A stretch of 64,000 bases of DNA from Acidobacteriota bacterium (lineage in GTDB: Bacteria > Acidobacteriota > Terriglobia > Bryobacterales > Bryobacteraceae): the NCBI GenBank assembly GCA_026394075.1, contig JAPKYX010000216.1, positions 1 to 64,000 of the forward strand, written 5' to 3'. Below are positions 17,298 through 26,011 of this stretch, piece after piece. Both the position numbers and the translations under genes were made by a program. Each line of letters opens with the position of its first letter. The first letter of the stretch is position 1. The notes beneath the pieces are model-generated. The model was not told the DNA's origin. It worked only from the letters and a program-made list of their open reading frames with translations, and did no database searches.

Positions 17298-19244
17298 ATG
17301 GCCCATCGAAACTTGTTACTCTGCTTGCCCTTGCTGGCCAGCACCGCGTTTGCCCAGAACCCCACCACCGCCGGACGCTTCGTGGTGGAACATCCGACGC
17401 TCTTAAATTTGGGCTTTGAATGGTCCATCTCGGGCGATCAAAACCGCAACGCCAAGGTGGACGTTCAGTACCGCAAGGTGGGCGACTCCGCTTGGCGCAC
17501 CGCACTGCCCCTGGTCCGCATTGGTGGCGAGAACATCTACCGCCGTCGCGAGAATTTGGATTACACCGTGCCCCAGGGCTTCGCGGGCAGCATCCTCAAC
17601 CTGACCCCCGGCACCGAATACGAGTGCCAGTTCAAGATGACGGACCCCGATGGCGCCACGGGCGAAACCACCAAAACGGTCAAGGTGAAGACCCGCACGG
17701 AGCCTCAGCCCTACAAAGGCGGCCGCACGCTGCACGTCTATTCGCCGGACTACGTCGGTCCCAAGCAAGAACCCAACTTCACCAGCCTGCTGCAGGCCTA
17801 CTACGGCGCGGGGCTGGGCGATTGGAGCGTCGTCTGGGAGCGTCGCGCGCAACCCGGCGACACCATCCTGATCCATGCCGGCATGTACCGCAACATCCGG
17901 ACCGACTATGTTGACCCGATGATGACGCCCTTTGACGGCGTCAACTCACTCACCCTGAAGGGTACCGCCGAAAAGCCCATCACCATCAAGGCCGCCGGCG
18001 ACGGCGACGTGGTGTTTGACGGAGACGGCAACCACGTCATCCTGGACGTTTCCGCCTCCGCCCACCACATCATCGACGGCATCACCTTCAAGAACACCGA
18101 CGTGGCCATCATGGCCGGGCAGAAGGAGGTGATCGGCGCGGTCAACCTGACGGTGAAGAACTGCCGCTTTGAAGAGATCGGCTTCGGCGTCTGGACCGAA
18201 TACGCCGGGTCGAGCGACTTCTACATCGCCGACAACCTGTTCCTCGGCCGCGAAGACCGCTTCCGCTTAATTGGTTGGACGGGGTTCATGTGGCAGCCGG
18301 TTGGCCCATTCGGATCGCACAAGCTGCGCAGCTACTATGCGGTGAAGGTCTACGGGCCGGGCCACGTGATCGCGCACAATTCGATCGCCTACTTCCACGA
18401 CGCGCTCGCCATCTCTACCTACGGCACGCCGGAGCAGGACCCGGAACGCCGCGCGTCGTCGATCGACATCTACAACAACGACATGCACATGTTCAACGAC
18501 GACTTCATCGAAACCGATGGCGGCGTCCACAACATCCGCGTCTTCAACAACCGCGGCGTCAACGCGGCCATGGGCGGCTATAGCTCACAGCCGGTGTTCG
18601 GCGGCCCGGTCTACTTCTACCGCAACCTCCTCTATCACACGCCCGGCGGCGTGGCCTTCAAGTTCTCGGCCAAACCGGCTGGGTTGTTCGTCTTCCACAA
18701 CACCCTGATCGGCGAGCAGGTGGTGAAGGACCCCTACTCCAACGTCCATTTCCGCAACAACCTCTTCCTGGGCCGCGATACGCCGGAGCGGGGCATCATG
18801 ACGTGGGCCAACGCGACGCCGGCCTACTCTTCCGACTACAACGGCTTCCGCCCCAACAAGGGTGTCGCCGCCAACTATCAGTGGCTGGCCCCGCCCCCGG
18901 GTCAGATCGTCTATGAGCCGAAGCCCGAAGCGTGGAAGACGTTCAGCAATCTGGCCGACTTCAAAGCGGCCACGGGCCAGGAAGCCCACGGCATGGAAGT
19001 GGACTTCGACATCTTCGAGAACCTGGTCGCGCCGGACCCCTCCAAGCGCCACGCCGTCTATCACCAGATGGACCTGAACTTCAAGCTGAAGGCCACCGGC
19101 AAGGCCGTCGATGCGGGTGTGGCGATTCCGACCGTCAACGAAGGCTTTGCGGGCAAAGCGCCGGATCTGGGAGCACTGGAAGCCGGTCAGCCGCTGCCCA
19201 AGTATGGCCCGCGCTGGATCACCTGGCAGCCGTTCTACCGCTGA
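17298..19244 (+). CDS. Secreted right-handed beta-helix protein
   Basis: A 648-residue exported protein. Residues 1-19 are a signal peptide (LLLCLPLLASTAFAQ). A fibronectin-III-like or similar beta-sandwich follows (about 25-135; GSILNLTPGTEYECQFKM). Residues 170-480 form a parallel beta-helix with regular Asn ladders (HVILDVSASAHHIIDG, VNLTVKNCRFEEIG, SIDIYNNDMHMFNDDFIE, VYFYRNLLYH), and a C-terminal segment ends KAPDLGALEAG, as in many polysaccharide-active beta-helix proteins. It is probably a carbohydrate lyase or binding protein; no lyase active site can be named. It converges with the S9 peptidase and the two stop codons overlap by 10 bases. Confidence 0.82.
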   Translation: MAHRNLLLCLPLLASTAFAQNPTTAGRFVVEHPTLLNLGFEWSISGDQNRNAKVDVQYRKVGDSAWRTALPLVRIGGENIYRRRENLDYTVPQGFAGSILNLTPGTEYECQFKMTDPDGATGETTKTVKVKTRTEPQPYKGGRTLHVYSPDYVGPKQEPNFTSLLQAYYGAGLGDWSVVWERRAQPGDTILIHAGMYRNIRTDYVDPMMTPFDGVNSLTLKGTAEKPITIKAAGDGDVVFDGDGNHVILDVSASAHHIIDGITFKNTDVAIMAGQKEVIGAVNLTVKNCRFEEIGFGVWTEYAGSSDFYIADNLFLGREDRFRLIGWTGFMWQPVGPFGSHKLRSYYAVKVYGPGHVIAHNSIAYFHDALAISTYGTPEQDPERRASSIDIYNNDMHMFNDDFIETDGGVHNIRVFNNRGVNAAMGGYSSQPVFGGPVYFYRNLLYHTPGGVAFKFSAKPAGLFVFHNTLIGEQVVKDPYSNVHFRNNLFLGRDTPERGIMTWANATPAYSSDYNGFRPNKGVAANYQWLAPPPGQIVYEPKPEAWKTFSNLADFKAATGQEAHGMEVDFDIFENLVAPDPSKRHAVYHQMDLNFKLKATGKAVDAGVAIPTVNEGFAGKAPDLGALEAGQPLPKYGPRWITWQPFYR

Positions 19245-21343
19245 GGCTTCAGCTTCCGCTCCAGAAACTCGGCGGTGGCATCGTTCACCTTTAGCCGGTT
19301 GGCGTGACGCATCCAGTGGTGGGTGTCGTCGGGCACTACCAGCAATTCGTATTCGACTTTGGCGGCGTCCAAACGGCGCACCAGGTCGGTAGTTTGGCTG
19401 AAGCGGACGTTACGGTCGTCATCGGCGTGGATCAGCAGCACCGGGCTTTTCCAGGTGGCGATGCTCGAAACAGGGGAGCTCTTCCAGGCCACCGCCGCTG
19501 CCTGTTCGCTGTCGGTTTTTTCGTAGCGCCAGGATGTGCCCCCGAAGCGCGATCCGCCGTCGGCGGTCATGTCGTGGACTCCGTGGATGTCCACGCCCGC
19601 GGCAAACAGGTCGGAATTGCGGCCCAGCGCCAGTGCGGTTAGGTAGCCACCGTAGCTGCCGCCATAGATGCCAATGCGCTTGGCGTCCACTTCAGGCCGC
19701 GTGCGAAGGTAGAGCGCGGCGGCTTTGACGTCCAGGTACTCGCTTGCCCCCTGTGCCCCGGCGGCGGGCGGTTGATGAAGGTCGTAGCCATAGCCGATGC
19801 CCAGCCGGTAGTTGATCGCCAGCACGACAAAGCCGCGCGAGGCCAGGTATTGGTTGAAGGCGTAGCAGTGGGCATAGTAGTCGCCATAGTGCCAGCCCTG
19901 CAACATCTGGCGCGGTGGCCCGCCATGGACAAACACGATGGCCGGCCGCTGGCCGCTGCCCCCTTGATCGAACAGTGTGGCGTGCACTTCCAGGCCGTCT
20001 TCGGCTTTGTACGTCACCACCTTCGGTGTCACCAGCTTCGAGGTGGGGAAGTCCGCCGGAATCTGCGCCGCACCTACCAGCCGTCCCGGACCGCCCGCGA
20101 ACGGCATTACCGCCAGAACGGCCGGACGCTGCGCCGTCGCGCTGAAGTAGGCAATGTGCTGTCGATCACCGGTCAGCACCGGAGTCCACTCCAGACCCTC
20201 GCCCGGGGTCAGTACTTCCGGGGCCGATTGATCCACAGGAGCCTTGCCAATGTGCCGCCGCTCAATGTCTCCGGGAGTGTTGCCCGCGTTGGCCGTATAG
20301 AACAGCCACTGGCCGTCGCCGCTCAGGGTCACGTGCTCCACCATGTATCGCCCCGGGGTTAGCAGCAGCGGCTTGTCCTCGTTCTCGCCAATCGAATAGA
20401 GATGCGGCCAGCCATCCAGGTAGCTCAAGAAGACGATGCGTCCCTTTGCCGCCCAGTGCAGATTCAACTGGCCGTCCGTCGTCGGCATCGATCCGCGCGG
20501 CGTCGCTGGGCTTTGGTAGAGCTGCCGCGCCTTGCCCGTGGCGACGTCGCCAATCCAGAGTGACCAAGCATTCACCGCCCGCGTGAGCCGGGAGACAGGC
20601 GCTCCACCAGTGCCCGGCATCCGGGCGAAGACCAGGCGCTTGCCATCGGGTGACCACTTCGGCCGAGTGTCTCGGGCGGCGCTGGCACCCACCCACGCAA
20701 TCGGTTGATCGTCGCCTGCGTAGACTCCGACAAAGCTGTGATCGCCACGTGCTGAGACGAAGGCCAGCTTTGTCCCATCGGGTGACCATTCGGGCGATCC
20801 ATTATCGCCGCGGGCTTGGAACAGCCGTTTGGCGGGCTTGCTGCCATCGATCGGTACCACCCAGATCTGCCGCTCCCGCACATAGACCACACGCGCGCCA
20901 TCGGGTGAGATGGCCGGTGATTCGCCCTCGCCCAGGCTCTTCGGTTCGCCGCCGGCAAAGGGCAGGCTCCACACTTGCACGCGCGTCGGCACGGGGTCGC
21001 CCGCCGGGTTCACTGGCAGTGAGTCATCCCAGTTGGAGCCGTGGTCCCCACCACGCACGTAGACCACGTGGCTGCCATCAGAGCTGAGCGTCACCTGCGT
21101 CAGTTCCTGGGCGTCGTCGCGGGTGTAGCGGGTCAACTGGCGGGGCTGAAAAGTGGGGCCTTCGGCCACCCAGAGGTTGCGCTTGCCTTGCTCATTCAGA
21201 GCCCAAGCGATCCGGCTGCCCTTGGCGGAGGCGGTCAACTCATTGCCATAAGGAAAGCTGCTGACCTGTGCCGCCGTGAAGTCAGCGGCCCCAGCCGCAC
21301 TGACCAGGACCAGGCCCGCAAGCAGAAACAAAGTACCGTTCAT
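19235..21343 (-). CDS. S9-family peptidase (dipeptidyl/acylaminoacyl peptidase)
   Basis: A 702-residue secreted serine peptidase. A signal peptide (MNGTLFLLAGLVLVSAAGAA) leads to an N-terminal beta-propeller of WD/TolB-type blades, each with SPDGxxxxF/Y signatures (ISPDGARVVYV, WSPDGTKLAFV, WSPDGKRLVFA). The C-terminal alpha/beta-hydrolase domain (about 445-700) carries the oxyanion HGGP, the nucleophile serine in GIYGGSYGGYLTAL, the Asp region HADDDRNVRF and the His in DDTHHWM. It should cleave peptides from oligopeptides in the periplasm or outside. The ATG at 21343 is chosen because it begins the signal peptide. Confidence 0.93.
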   Translation of the reverse strand: MNGTLFLLAGLVLVSAAGAADFTAAQVSSFPYGNELTASAKGSRIAWALNEQGKRNLWVAEGPTFQPRQLTRYTRDDAQELTQVTLSSDGSHVVYVRGGDHGSNWDDSLPVNPAGDPVPTRVQVWSLPFAGGEPKSLGEGESPAISPDGARVVYVRERQIWVVPIDGSKPAKRLFQARGDNGSPEWSPDGTKLAFVSARGDHSFVGVYAGDDQPIAWVGASAARDTRPKWSPDGKRLVFARMPGTGGAPVSRLTRAVNAWSLWIGDVATGKARQLYQSPATPRGSMPTTDGQLNLHWAAKGRIVFLSYLDGWPHLYSIGENEDKPLLLTPGRYMVEHVTLSGDGQWLFYTANAGNTPGDIERRHIGKAPVDQSAPEVLTPGEGLEWTPVLTGDRQHIAYFSATAQRPAVLAVMPFAGGPGRLVGAAQIPADFPTSKLVTPKVVTYKAEDGLEVHATLFDQGGSGQRPAIVFVHGGPPRQMLQGWHYGDYYAHCYAFNQYLASRGFVVLAINYRLGIGYGYDLHQPPAAGAQGASEYLDVKAAALYLRTRPEVDAKRIGIYGGSYGGYLTALALGRNSDLFAAGVDIHGVHDMTADGGSRFGGTSWRYEKTDSEQAAAVAWKSSPVSSIATWKSPVLLIHADDDRNVRFSQTTDLVRRLDAAKVEYELLVVPDDTHHWMRHANRLKVNDATAEFLERKLKPQR

Positions 21344-21417
21344 CACCAACCCCCACACGGGAACTCGGGCGCTGCCTCGCACCCTGTGCGGTATTGTCCC
21401 AGATCATGAAGACGGCG

Positions 21418-24120
21418 CTACCGTACTACCGGGAGGATGACATGCGAAGCTTTCACCCCACCGCGGAAGATGGTCTGCTTGGCCGTGGCCGGATGCTTCT
21501 CATCGGCGATGGGGCGGCCGGTGTTCAGGTTGCGGTCGTATTTGGGGAAGTTGCTGGAGGCGATGTCGACCCGGATGCGGTGCCCGGCGCGGAAGACATT
21601 GCTGGTCACTCCGGCATCGATGGTGATGGTGTAGTCCTGGCCGGGCTTGGCCAGTACCGGCTTGTCGAGACCGTCGCGATAGCGCAGCCGCAGGATGCCA
21701 TCGGTCAGCAACCGGGCTTCGCCGCTGGGGAAGACGTCGATCAGCTTAGCCGTGAAGTCCGTGTCGGGCGCTGACGTGCGGATGTGCAATTGCACTCGGA
21801 TCGGTCCGGTCACTTCCAGGTCCTCGGTCAAAGGCGGAGTCACATACTGCAGGACGTCCGGACGGGCACCGATCAACCGCTGGTCAAGCGGCCCCCAGGC
21901 AAAGATGGCCGGATTGCAGCAGGTGGTGCCGCCGCGCGTGGGCACGGGCTGGCGCGGGTCGTAGTTGTAACGGTCCGCGCCTTCCGCAGGTGGAACGATG
22001 GATAGCTGACGGTCCGGGCTCAAGTAGTAGCGGGTGGCCACGGCCCTTTTCAATGGCCACTCGGCTTCGTCGCGCCACTTGTTGGCACCCATGACAAAGA
22101 TCGTGTAGGGGCCGCCCGGGATCTCGCCCGGCTTGTCGTTCAGCCAGCGGTCAAACCAGGCCAACTGCATCGTCCGGATCGGGTAGCTTGAGTCACGCCC
22201 GAAATCGACCCCCGGGAAGGGGATTGACATGTTGTGAGCCCAAGGTCCGATAGCGATGCGGTAGTTGTTCGATCGGCGGCGGAGATTGGTGATGGTGGCC
22301 AGGTCGCTCTGCACGTTGGGGTCAAACCATCCGGCGACCGAGAAGGCCGGCGTTGTCACCTTGGCCAACTGCTCCCGGACACTGATCGCGCGCCAGAAGG
22401 TGTCGTAGTCGGGATGGTCCAGCGCCTGCTGCCAAAGCGGCAGTGTCTGTCCCGCTGCTTCCTTGTCCATGCTCCGCAGCGGCAGGTGGAGCACGTAACG
22501 GTCAAAGCCCGGGTCGCGATGGGTAGGCTTGCGCAGGTTCTCCACCAGCCACAGCATCCGGTGCCCCAACCGCATCGCCCCACCGCGAGCGTAGAAGCGG
22601 TCTCGGTACTCATCAATGCCCGCGTGAACCGGGAAGATGGCCTTCAGCGCGGCCGGTTGCTCCATGGCGGCCTTCCACTGCGTCAGGCCGATGTAGGATC
22701 CGCCGCTCATCCCGACGCGGCCATTGGACCACGGCTGCTTCACGATCCAGTTGATCGTGTCCTCGCCATCAGCCGGCTCCTGGTCCAGCATGTTAAATAT
22801 CCCTTCGCTCGCGTAGCGCCCGCGGACATCCTGCACCATGACGGCAAAGCCATGGTTGACGAACGAATCATTGGCCCCCAGTTCCGTGCCCTTGCCATAC
22901 GGCGTGCGGATCAGGATCACCGCAAAGCGGCCTTCGGCCTGCGGTAGAAAGATGTTCGCGGCCAGCTTCACGCCGTCACGCATTGGCACCAGCGCCTCGC
23001 GCTTCACCGCTGCCTGCGACGTGGCCGTCAGCAGCAGGGCCAGCGCAATCAGCGCGACGCAGTGGGTCACGATCTGCCAGATCCTCTGCGCGACCCGGGC
23101 CGGTTGGTGATCCTCCCGGACCTTCGCGGCCGCGCGCTCGCCCAGCATTCGCCGGTCCGCCGGAGACTCGGATAGCCATTGCATGGCGGCGGCCAGGTGC
23201 GCGTCTTCCGACGGGCCGGGTTCAACGGCGATGGCCGCCAACTCCTCCGCCGCGGGGGCCGTGCCGATGATGGGTTTGCCGATCCCGGCCAAGCGGATCG
23301 CGATGCCGGAGGTTTCACCGGCGGAGGGCCACTTCAGGTTGATGCAAGCGTCGACCGCCGCCGCCCGAACCCAGAACTCCTGCTCCGGTGCGTAGGGTAG
23401 CCAGGTGATGCGTTGCCCGCTCAGTCGGTCTCGAAATGCCCGGGCGTAGTCCTCTGAAACAAAGTCCCCGGAGACCAGCAGGGCAGCTTGGGGCACGCGC
23501 TCCAGCGCCCGTAGCACGGTGGGCAGGCGCTTCGATTCCCGCAGATGCCCGAACACTCCGAACAGCGTTCCGGCGGGCAGGGTATCGCGGAGCCGGGCCA
23601 CTGAGACAGAGTCAATCTGTGGTGCTTCAAACAAGTGCGGGACCACCTCGACGCGCACCGCTGGGGCGTGAGCTCGGACCATGGCCGCGGCTTCCGGATT
23701 GTGGACGATGACAGCGCGGGAACGCTCCGCCAGGCGTTTCAGCATGGGATATTCAAAGTATCGCGAATCGCCCCCGGACCCGGCGCGGCTGTGCCACAGG
23801 CGTTCTGCACTGCCGGTCTGCCAGACGCCATAGTTGTAGGCGAACTCCTCCAAGTACTGCTCGCGCGGCAGGTGTCCCAGTAGGAAGTGGTGCAGCACCG
23901 CGTCATGCAGCAGCACCACGCCCGGTTGCTCCAGCGCCCGGCGATAGATGGCACTATGCAGCGGGTTGTTGCCGATCTGATAGAGATTGACGTCGCCTTC
24001 GCCGAGCAGCACTTGCTGTTCAGCCGACGCCTGTTGCTTCAGCGCCGTCAGCAATGCTTCGGCATAGGCGGCCACGCCGGTGCGGGCCGGCGGCAGCGGC
24101 GCGAAGTACCCGAGCTTCAC
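21418..24120 (-). CDS. In-frame fusion: GT4-like glycosyltransferase + CocE/NonD hydrolase
   Basis: One open frame of 900 codons with two unrelated halves. Residues 1-350 are a complete GT4-type glycosyltransferase: MKLGYFAPLPPARTGVAAYA at the start, FGVFGHLRESKRLP and a nucleotide-sugar loop near AAVDACINLKWPSAGETSG, ending VAQRIWQI as such enzymes do. Residue 351 is a GTG codon (23068-23070) that opens a perfect secretion signal, VTHCVALIALALLLTATSQA, followed by a CocE/X-Pro-dipeptidase-like hydrolase (about 375-900) with GRVGMSGGSYIGLTQW (Ser), the AGWFDPN Asp region, HNMSIPFPG and a jelly-roll C-terminus. AGAGGA stands 12 bases before that GTG. Either the cell makes a membrane-threaded fusion, or two proteins are made and the upstream gene lacks its own stop. 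It overlaps yggS by ATGA. Confidence 0.85.
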   Translation of the reverse strand: MKLGYFAPLPPARTGVAAYAEALLTALKQQASAEQQVLLGEGDVNLYQIGNNPLHSAIYRRALEQPGVVLLHDAVLHHFLLGHLPREQYLEEFAYNYGVWQTGSAERLWHSRAGSGGDSRYFEYPMLKRLAERSRAVIVHNPEAAAMVRAHAPAVRVEVVPHLFEAPQIDSVSVARLRDTLPAGTLFGVFGHLRESKRLPTVLRALERVPQAALLVSGDFVSEDYARAFRDRLSGQRITWLPYAPEQEFWVRAAAVDACINLKWPSAGETSGIAIRLAGIGKPIIGTAPAAEELAAIAVEPGPSEDAHLAAAMQWLSESPADRRMLGERAAAKVREDHQPARVAQRIWQIVTHCVALIALALLLTATSQAAVKREALVPMRDGVKLAANIFLPQAEGRFAVILIRTPYGKGTELGANDSFVNHGFAVMVQDVRGRYASEGIFNMLDQEPADGEDTINWIVKQPWSNGRVGMSGGSYIGLTQWKAAMEQPAALKAIFPVHAGIDEYRDRFYARGGAMRLGHRMLWLVENLRKPTHRDPGFDRYVLHLPLRSMDKEAAGQTLPLWQQALDHPDYDTFWRAISVREQLAKVTTPAFSVAGWFDPNVQSDLATITNLRRRSNNYRIAIGPWAHNMSIPFPGVDFGRDSSYPIRTMQLAWFDRWLNDKPGEIPGGPYTIFVMGANKWRDEAEWPLKRAVATRYYLSPDRQLSIVPPAEGADRYNYDPRQPVPTRGGTTCCNPAIFAWGPLDQRLIGARPDVLQYVTPPLTEDLEVTGPIRVQLHIRTSAPDTDFTAKLIDVFPSGEARLLTDGILRLRYRDGLDKPVLAKPGQDYTITIDAGVTSNVFRAGHRIRVDIASSNFPKYDRNLNTGRPIADEKHPATAKQTIFRGGVKASHVILPVVR

Positions 24121-24773
24121 GGCTTCCGGCGAGACCCGAACAGGGCGGTGCCCACGCGGATATGCGTGGCGCCCTCTTCAATGGCCACTTCAAAATCGTT
24201 CGACATGCCCATCGATAAGGCGGGCAATTGCAGCGGTGCCGCCAGTTCGCGCAGTTGGATGAAGTAGGGGCGGGCGGTTTCGGCGTCCTCTGACCAGGGC
24301 GGGATGGTCATCAATCCACGCAGCGTCAGTTGCGGGCAGCTACGGACAGCCTCAATGATGGCGGGCAACTCACTGGGGGCCGCGCCATGCTTGGCCTCCT
24401 CGTCCGACAACTTCACCTCGATCATGACGTCCAGCGGGAAGCCGTGATCGTTCAGACGGCGGGCCAGCTTGGCGCTATCGACCGTTTGAATTGTTTGAAA
24501 CAGTTCCGCCGCTTTGCGTGACTTGTTCGATTGCAGATGGCCGATCAGGTGGAAGCGCGCCTCCGGCATGCTTTGCAACTGCGGCTTCTTCACCTCGAAC
24601 TCCTGCACATAGCTTTCGCCAAACTCCCGCAATCCCAGCACGTAGGCTTCTTCCAGTGCCGCCGCCGGAAAGATCTTGCTGACCGCGATCAGCGTCACCT
24701 CTTCGCGCCGGCGTCCTGCTCGGGCGCAGGCGCTCGCGATCCGTTCCTCGATAGCATCCAGCCGCTCTCTCAC
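24117..24773 (-). CDS. yggS: PLP homeostasis protein (YggS/PLPBP)
   Basis: A 218-residue fold-III PLP-binding protein of the YggS family, which holds PLP without known catalysis and affects amino-acid and vitamin B6 balance. Motifs: TLIAVSKIFPA with the PLP lysine, FGESYVQE, FHLIGHLQSNKSR, MIEVKLSDEEAKHG, LRGLMTIPPW, LSMGMSNDFEVAIEEG and THIRVGTALFG. Length is normal. The start is GTG at 24773 with no good ribosome site; TAAGAT nine bases upstream overlaps the ATG of the divergent gene at 24788. The fusion gene downstream overlaps it by four bases. Confidence 0.94.
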   Translation of the reverse strand: MRERLDAIEERIASACARAGRRREEVTLIAVSKIFPAAALEEAYVLGLREFGESYVQEFEVKKPQLQSMPEARFHLIGHLQSNKSRKAAELFQTIQTVDSAKLARRLNDHGFPLDVMIEVKLSDEEAKHGAAPSELPAIIEAVRSCPQLTLRGLMTIPPWSEDAETARPYFIQLRELAAPLQLPALSMGMSNDFEVAIEEGATHIRVGTALFGSRRKP

Positions 24774-24774
24774 G

Positions 24775-24788
24775 TACCTTTGATCTTA
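24775..24788. promoter_or_regulatory. Overlapping divergent -10 elements
   Basis: The two starts (GTG at 24773, minus; ATG at 24788, plus) are 14 bases apart. TACCTT (24775-24780, plus) is seven bases before the ATG and TAAGAT (24783-24788, minus) nine bases before the GTG. Both promoters would have to sit inside the opposing genes. Confidence 0.35.
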
Positions 24789-26008
24789 TGACGGACACGC
24801 AGGCCGTGATTGAGGAGTTTATTCAGAAGGCCGCCCGGCCCGTGCTGATCGAACCGGGCGAGCCGGAGATTCCGCTTGAGGCCGGGGGCTATTCAGTCGA
24901 TCTGCTGCCTCAAGGCTTGCAGCTGCACGCCTGGACGGAGGACCGCAGCTACGCCCGCCGCGTGGTGGGCATCAAGAGCCGCAAGCCCGGCCGCCTGGAA
25001 CTGCGCGTCTCGCGCCTGGGGCGTCCGGAGGGCATCGTGACGCTGCTGGACACCGGCGACCTCCGGAACCTCGAGGTCCGCCGCCGCGGCCAGCGGGAGG
25101 TGTTCCGCGAGCAGTTCCGGTTGATCCTGAAGCGGCAGTTCCCGGAGTGGGAGTTGGCGGAGCTGTCGACGGCACCGGATCTGGAGCATTCACTCTCGCC
25201 CGTTTATCCGCGTGCCTCACTCCGGCGAGGTACGGCCGTGATGGCCGCCATTGGCGCCGGTCCAGAGACGGCCGATGCGGATGGCGCGCTGAGCTTCGGC
25301 TTGATCTGGCTCGATTATCTGCGCCGCCGGGATCCGAAAGCGATCATCGAGCGGCTGGCCATCTTTCTGCCGGAAGGACGGGTGCGCAACACCGCGCTGC
25401 GTCTCCGCTGGCTGGACCCCAAGGCGGCGCGCATCGACCTCTACGTGACAACTCAACAAGGTGAGCATCTGCTGGACCCGCGCGACTGGGGCAACCTGCA
25501 TACACAACTCGATGCCCCCTTGCCGCCGCGCCTGTTGCCGGACCCGCGGCCGGAGGCGCAACTGGAAGCCATCGTCCGCGCGCAGATCGACCGCCTGGAC
25601 GCCGCGCTGCGCCCGGAGTTTATCTACCGCCAAGCACCCGCGATGGCCGCCCAGGATCGGGGCATCATCGACCTGCTGGCGGTGGACTTTGATGGGCGGC
25701 TTTGTGTGATCGAACTGAAGGCCAGCGCCGACATCCACTTGCCGCTGCAGGCCCTTGATTATTGGATGCGGGTCCAGTGGCACCTGCAGCAGGGTGACTT
25801 TCCCCGGCGTGGCTATTTCCCTCAACTGCCGCTGTCGCGAGCCGCGCCGCTGCTCTATCTTGTCGCCCCGGCGTTTGAGTTTCACCCGGCCAACGAGACG
25901 CTGCTGCGCTTCATTTCGCCGGCGGTTCCGGTGGGGTGCCTGGGGGTTGGTGCAAACTGGAGGGAGGAGTTAAAGGTGCTCACCCGGAAGGGCCCTGCAC
26001 CACGCTAG
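24788..26008 (+). CDS. PD-(D/E)XK nuclease-like protein of unknown role
   Basis: A 406-residue soluble protein that I do not recognise as a named family. Residues 275-330 carry a PD-(D/E)XK-type core: Asp295 in RGIIDLLAVD, then strand CVIELKA with Glu309 and Lys311, then a helix (LPLQALDYWMRVQW) that would complete the fold; Glu260 may be the fourth residue. The same Asp/Glu-x-Lys spacing occurs in RecB-like and NucS-like nucleases. The first 250 residues have no motif I can assign. It precedes a DUF697-like gene by three bases, so the two are an operon. DNA cleavage is an inference from the motif only. Likely leaderless (TACCTT seven bases upstream). Confidence 0.7.
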   Translation: MTDTQAVIEEFIQKAARPVLIEPGEPEIPLEAGGYSVDLLPQGLQLHAWTEDRSYARRVVGIKSRKPGRLELRVSRLGRPEGIVTLLDTGDLRNLEVRRRGQREVFREQFRLILKRQFPEWELAELSTAPDLEHSLSPVYPRASLRRGTAVMAAIGAGPETADADGALSFGLIWLDYLRRRDPKAIIERLAIFLPEGRVRNTALRLRWLDPKAARIDLYVTTQQGEHLLDPRDWGNLHTQLDAPLPPRLLPDPRPEAQLEAIVRAQIDRLDAALRPEFIYRQAPAMAAQDRGIIDLLAVDFDGRLCVIELKASADIHLPLQALDYWMRVQWHLQQGDFPRRGYFPQLPLSRAAPLLYLVAPAFEFHPANETLLRFISPAVPVGCLGVGANWREELKVLTRKGPAPR

Positions 26009-26011
26009 CGA

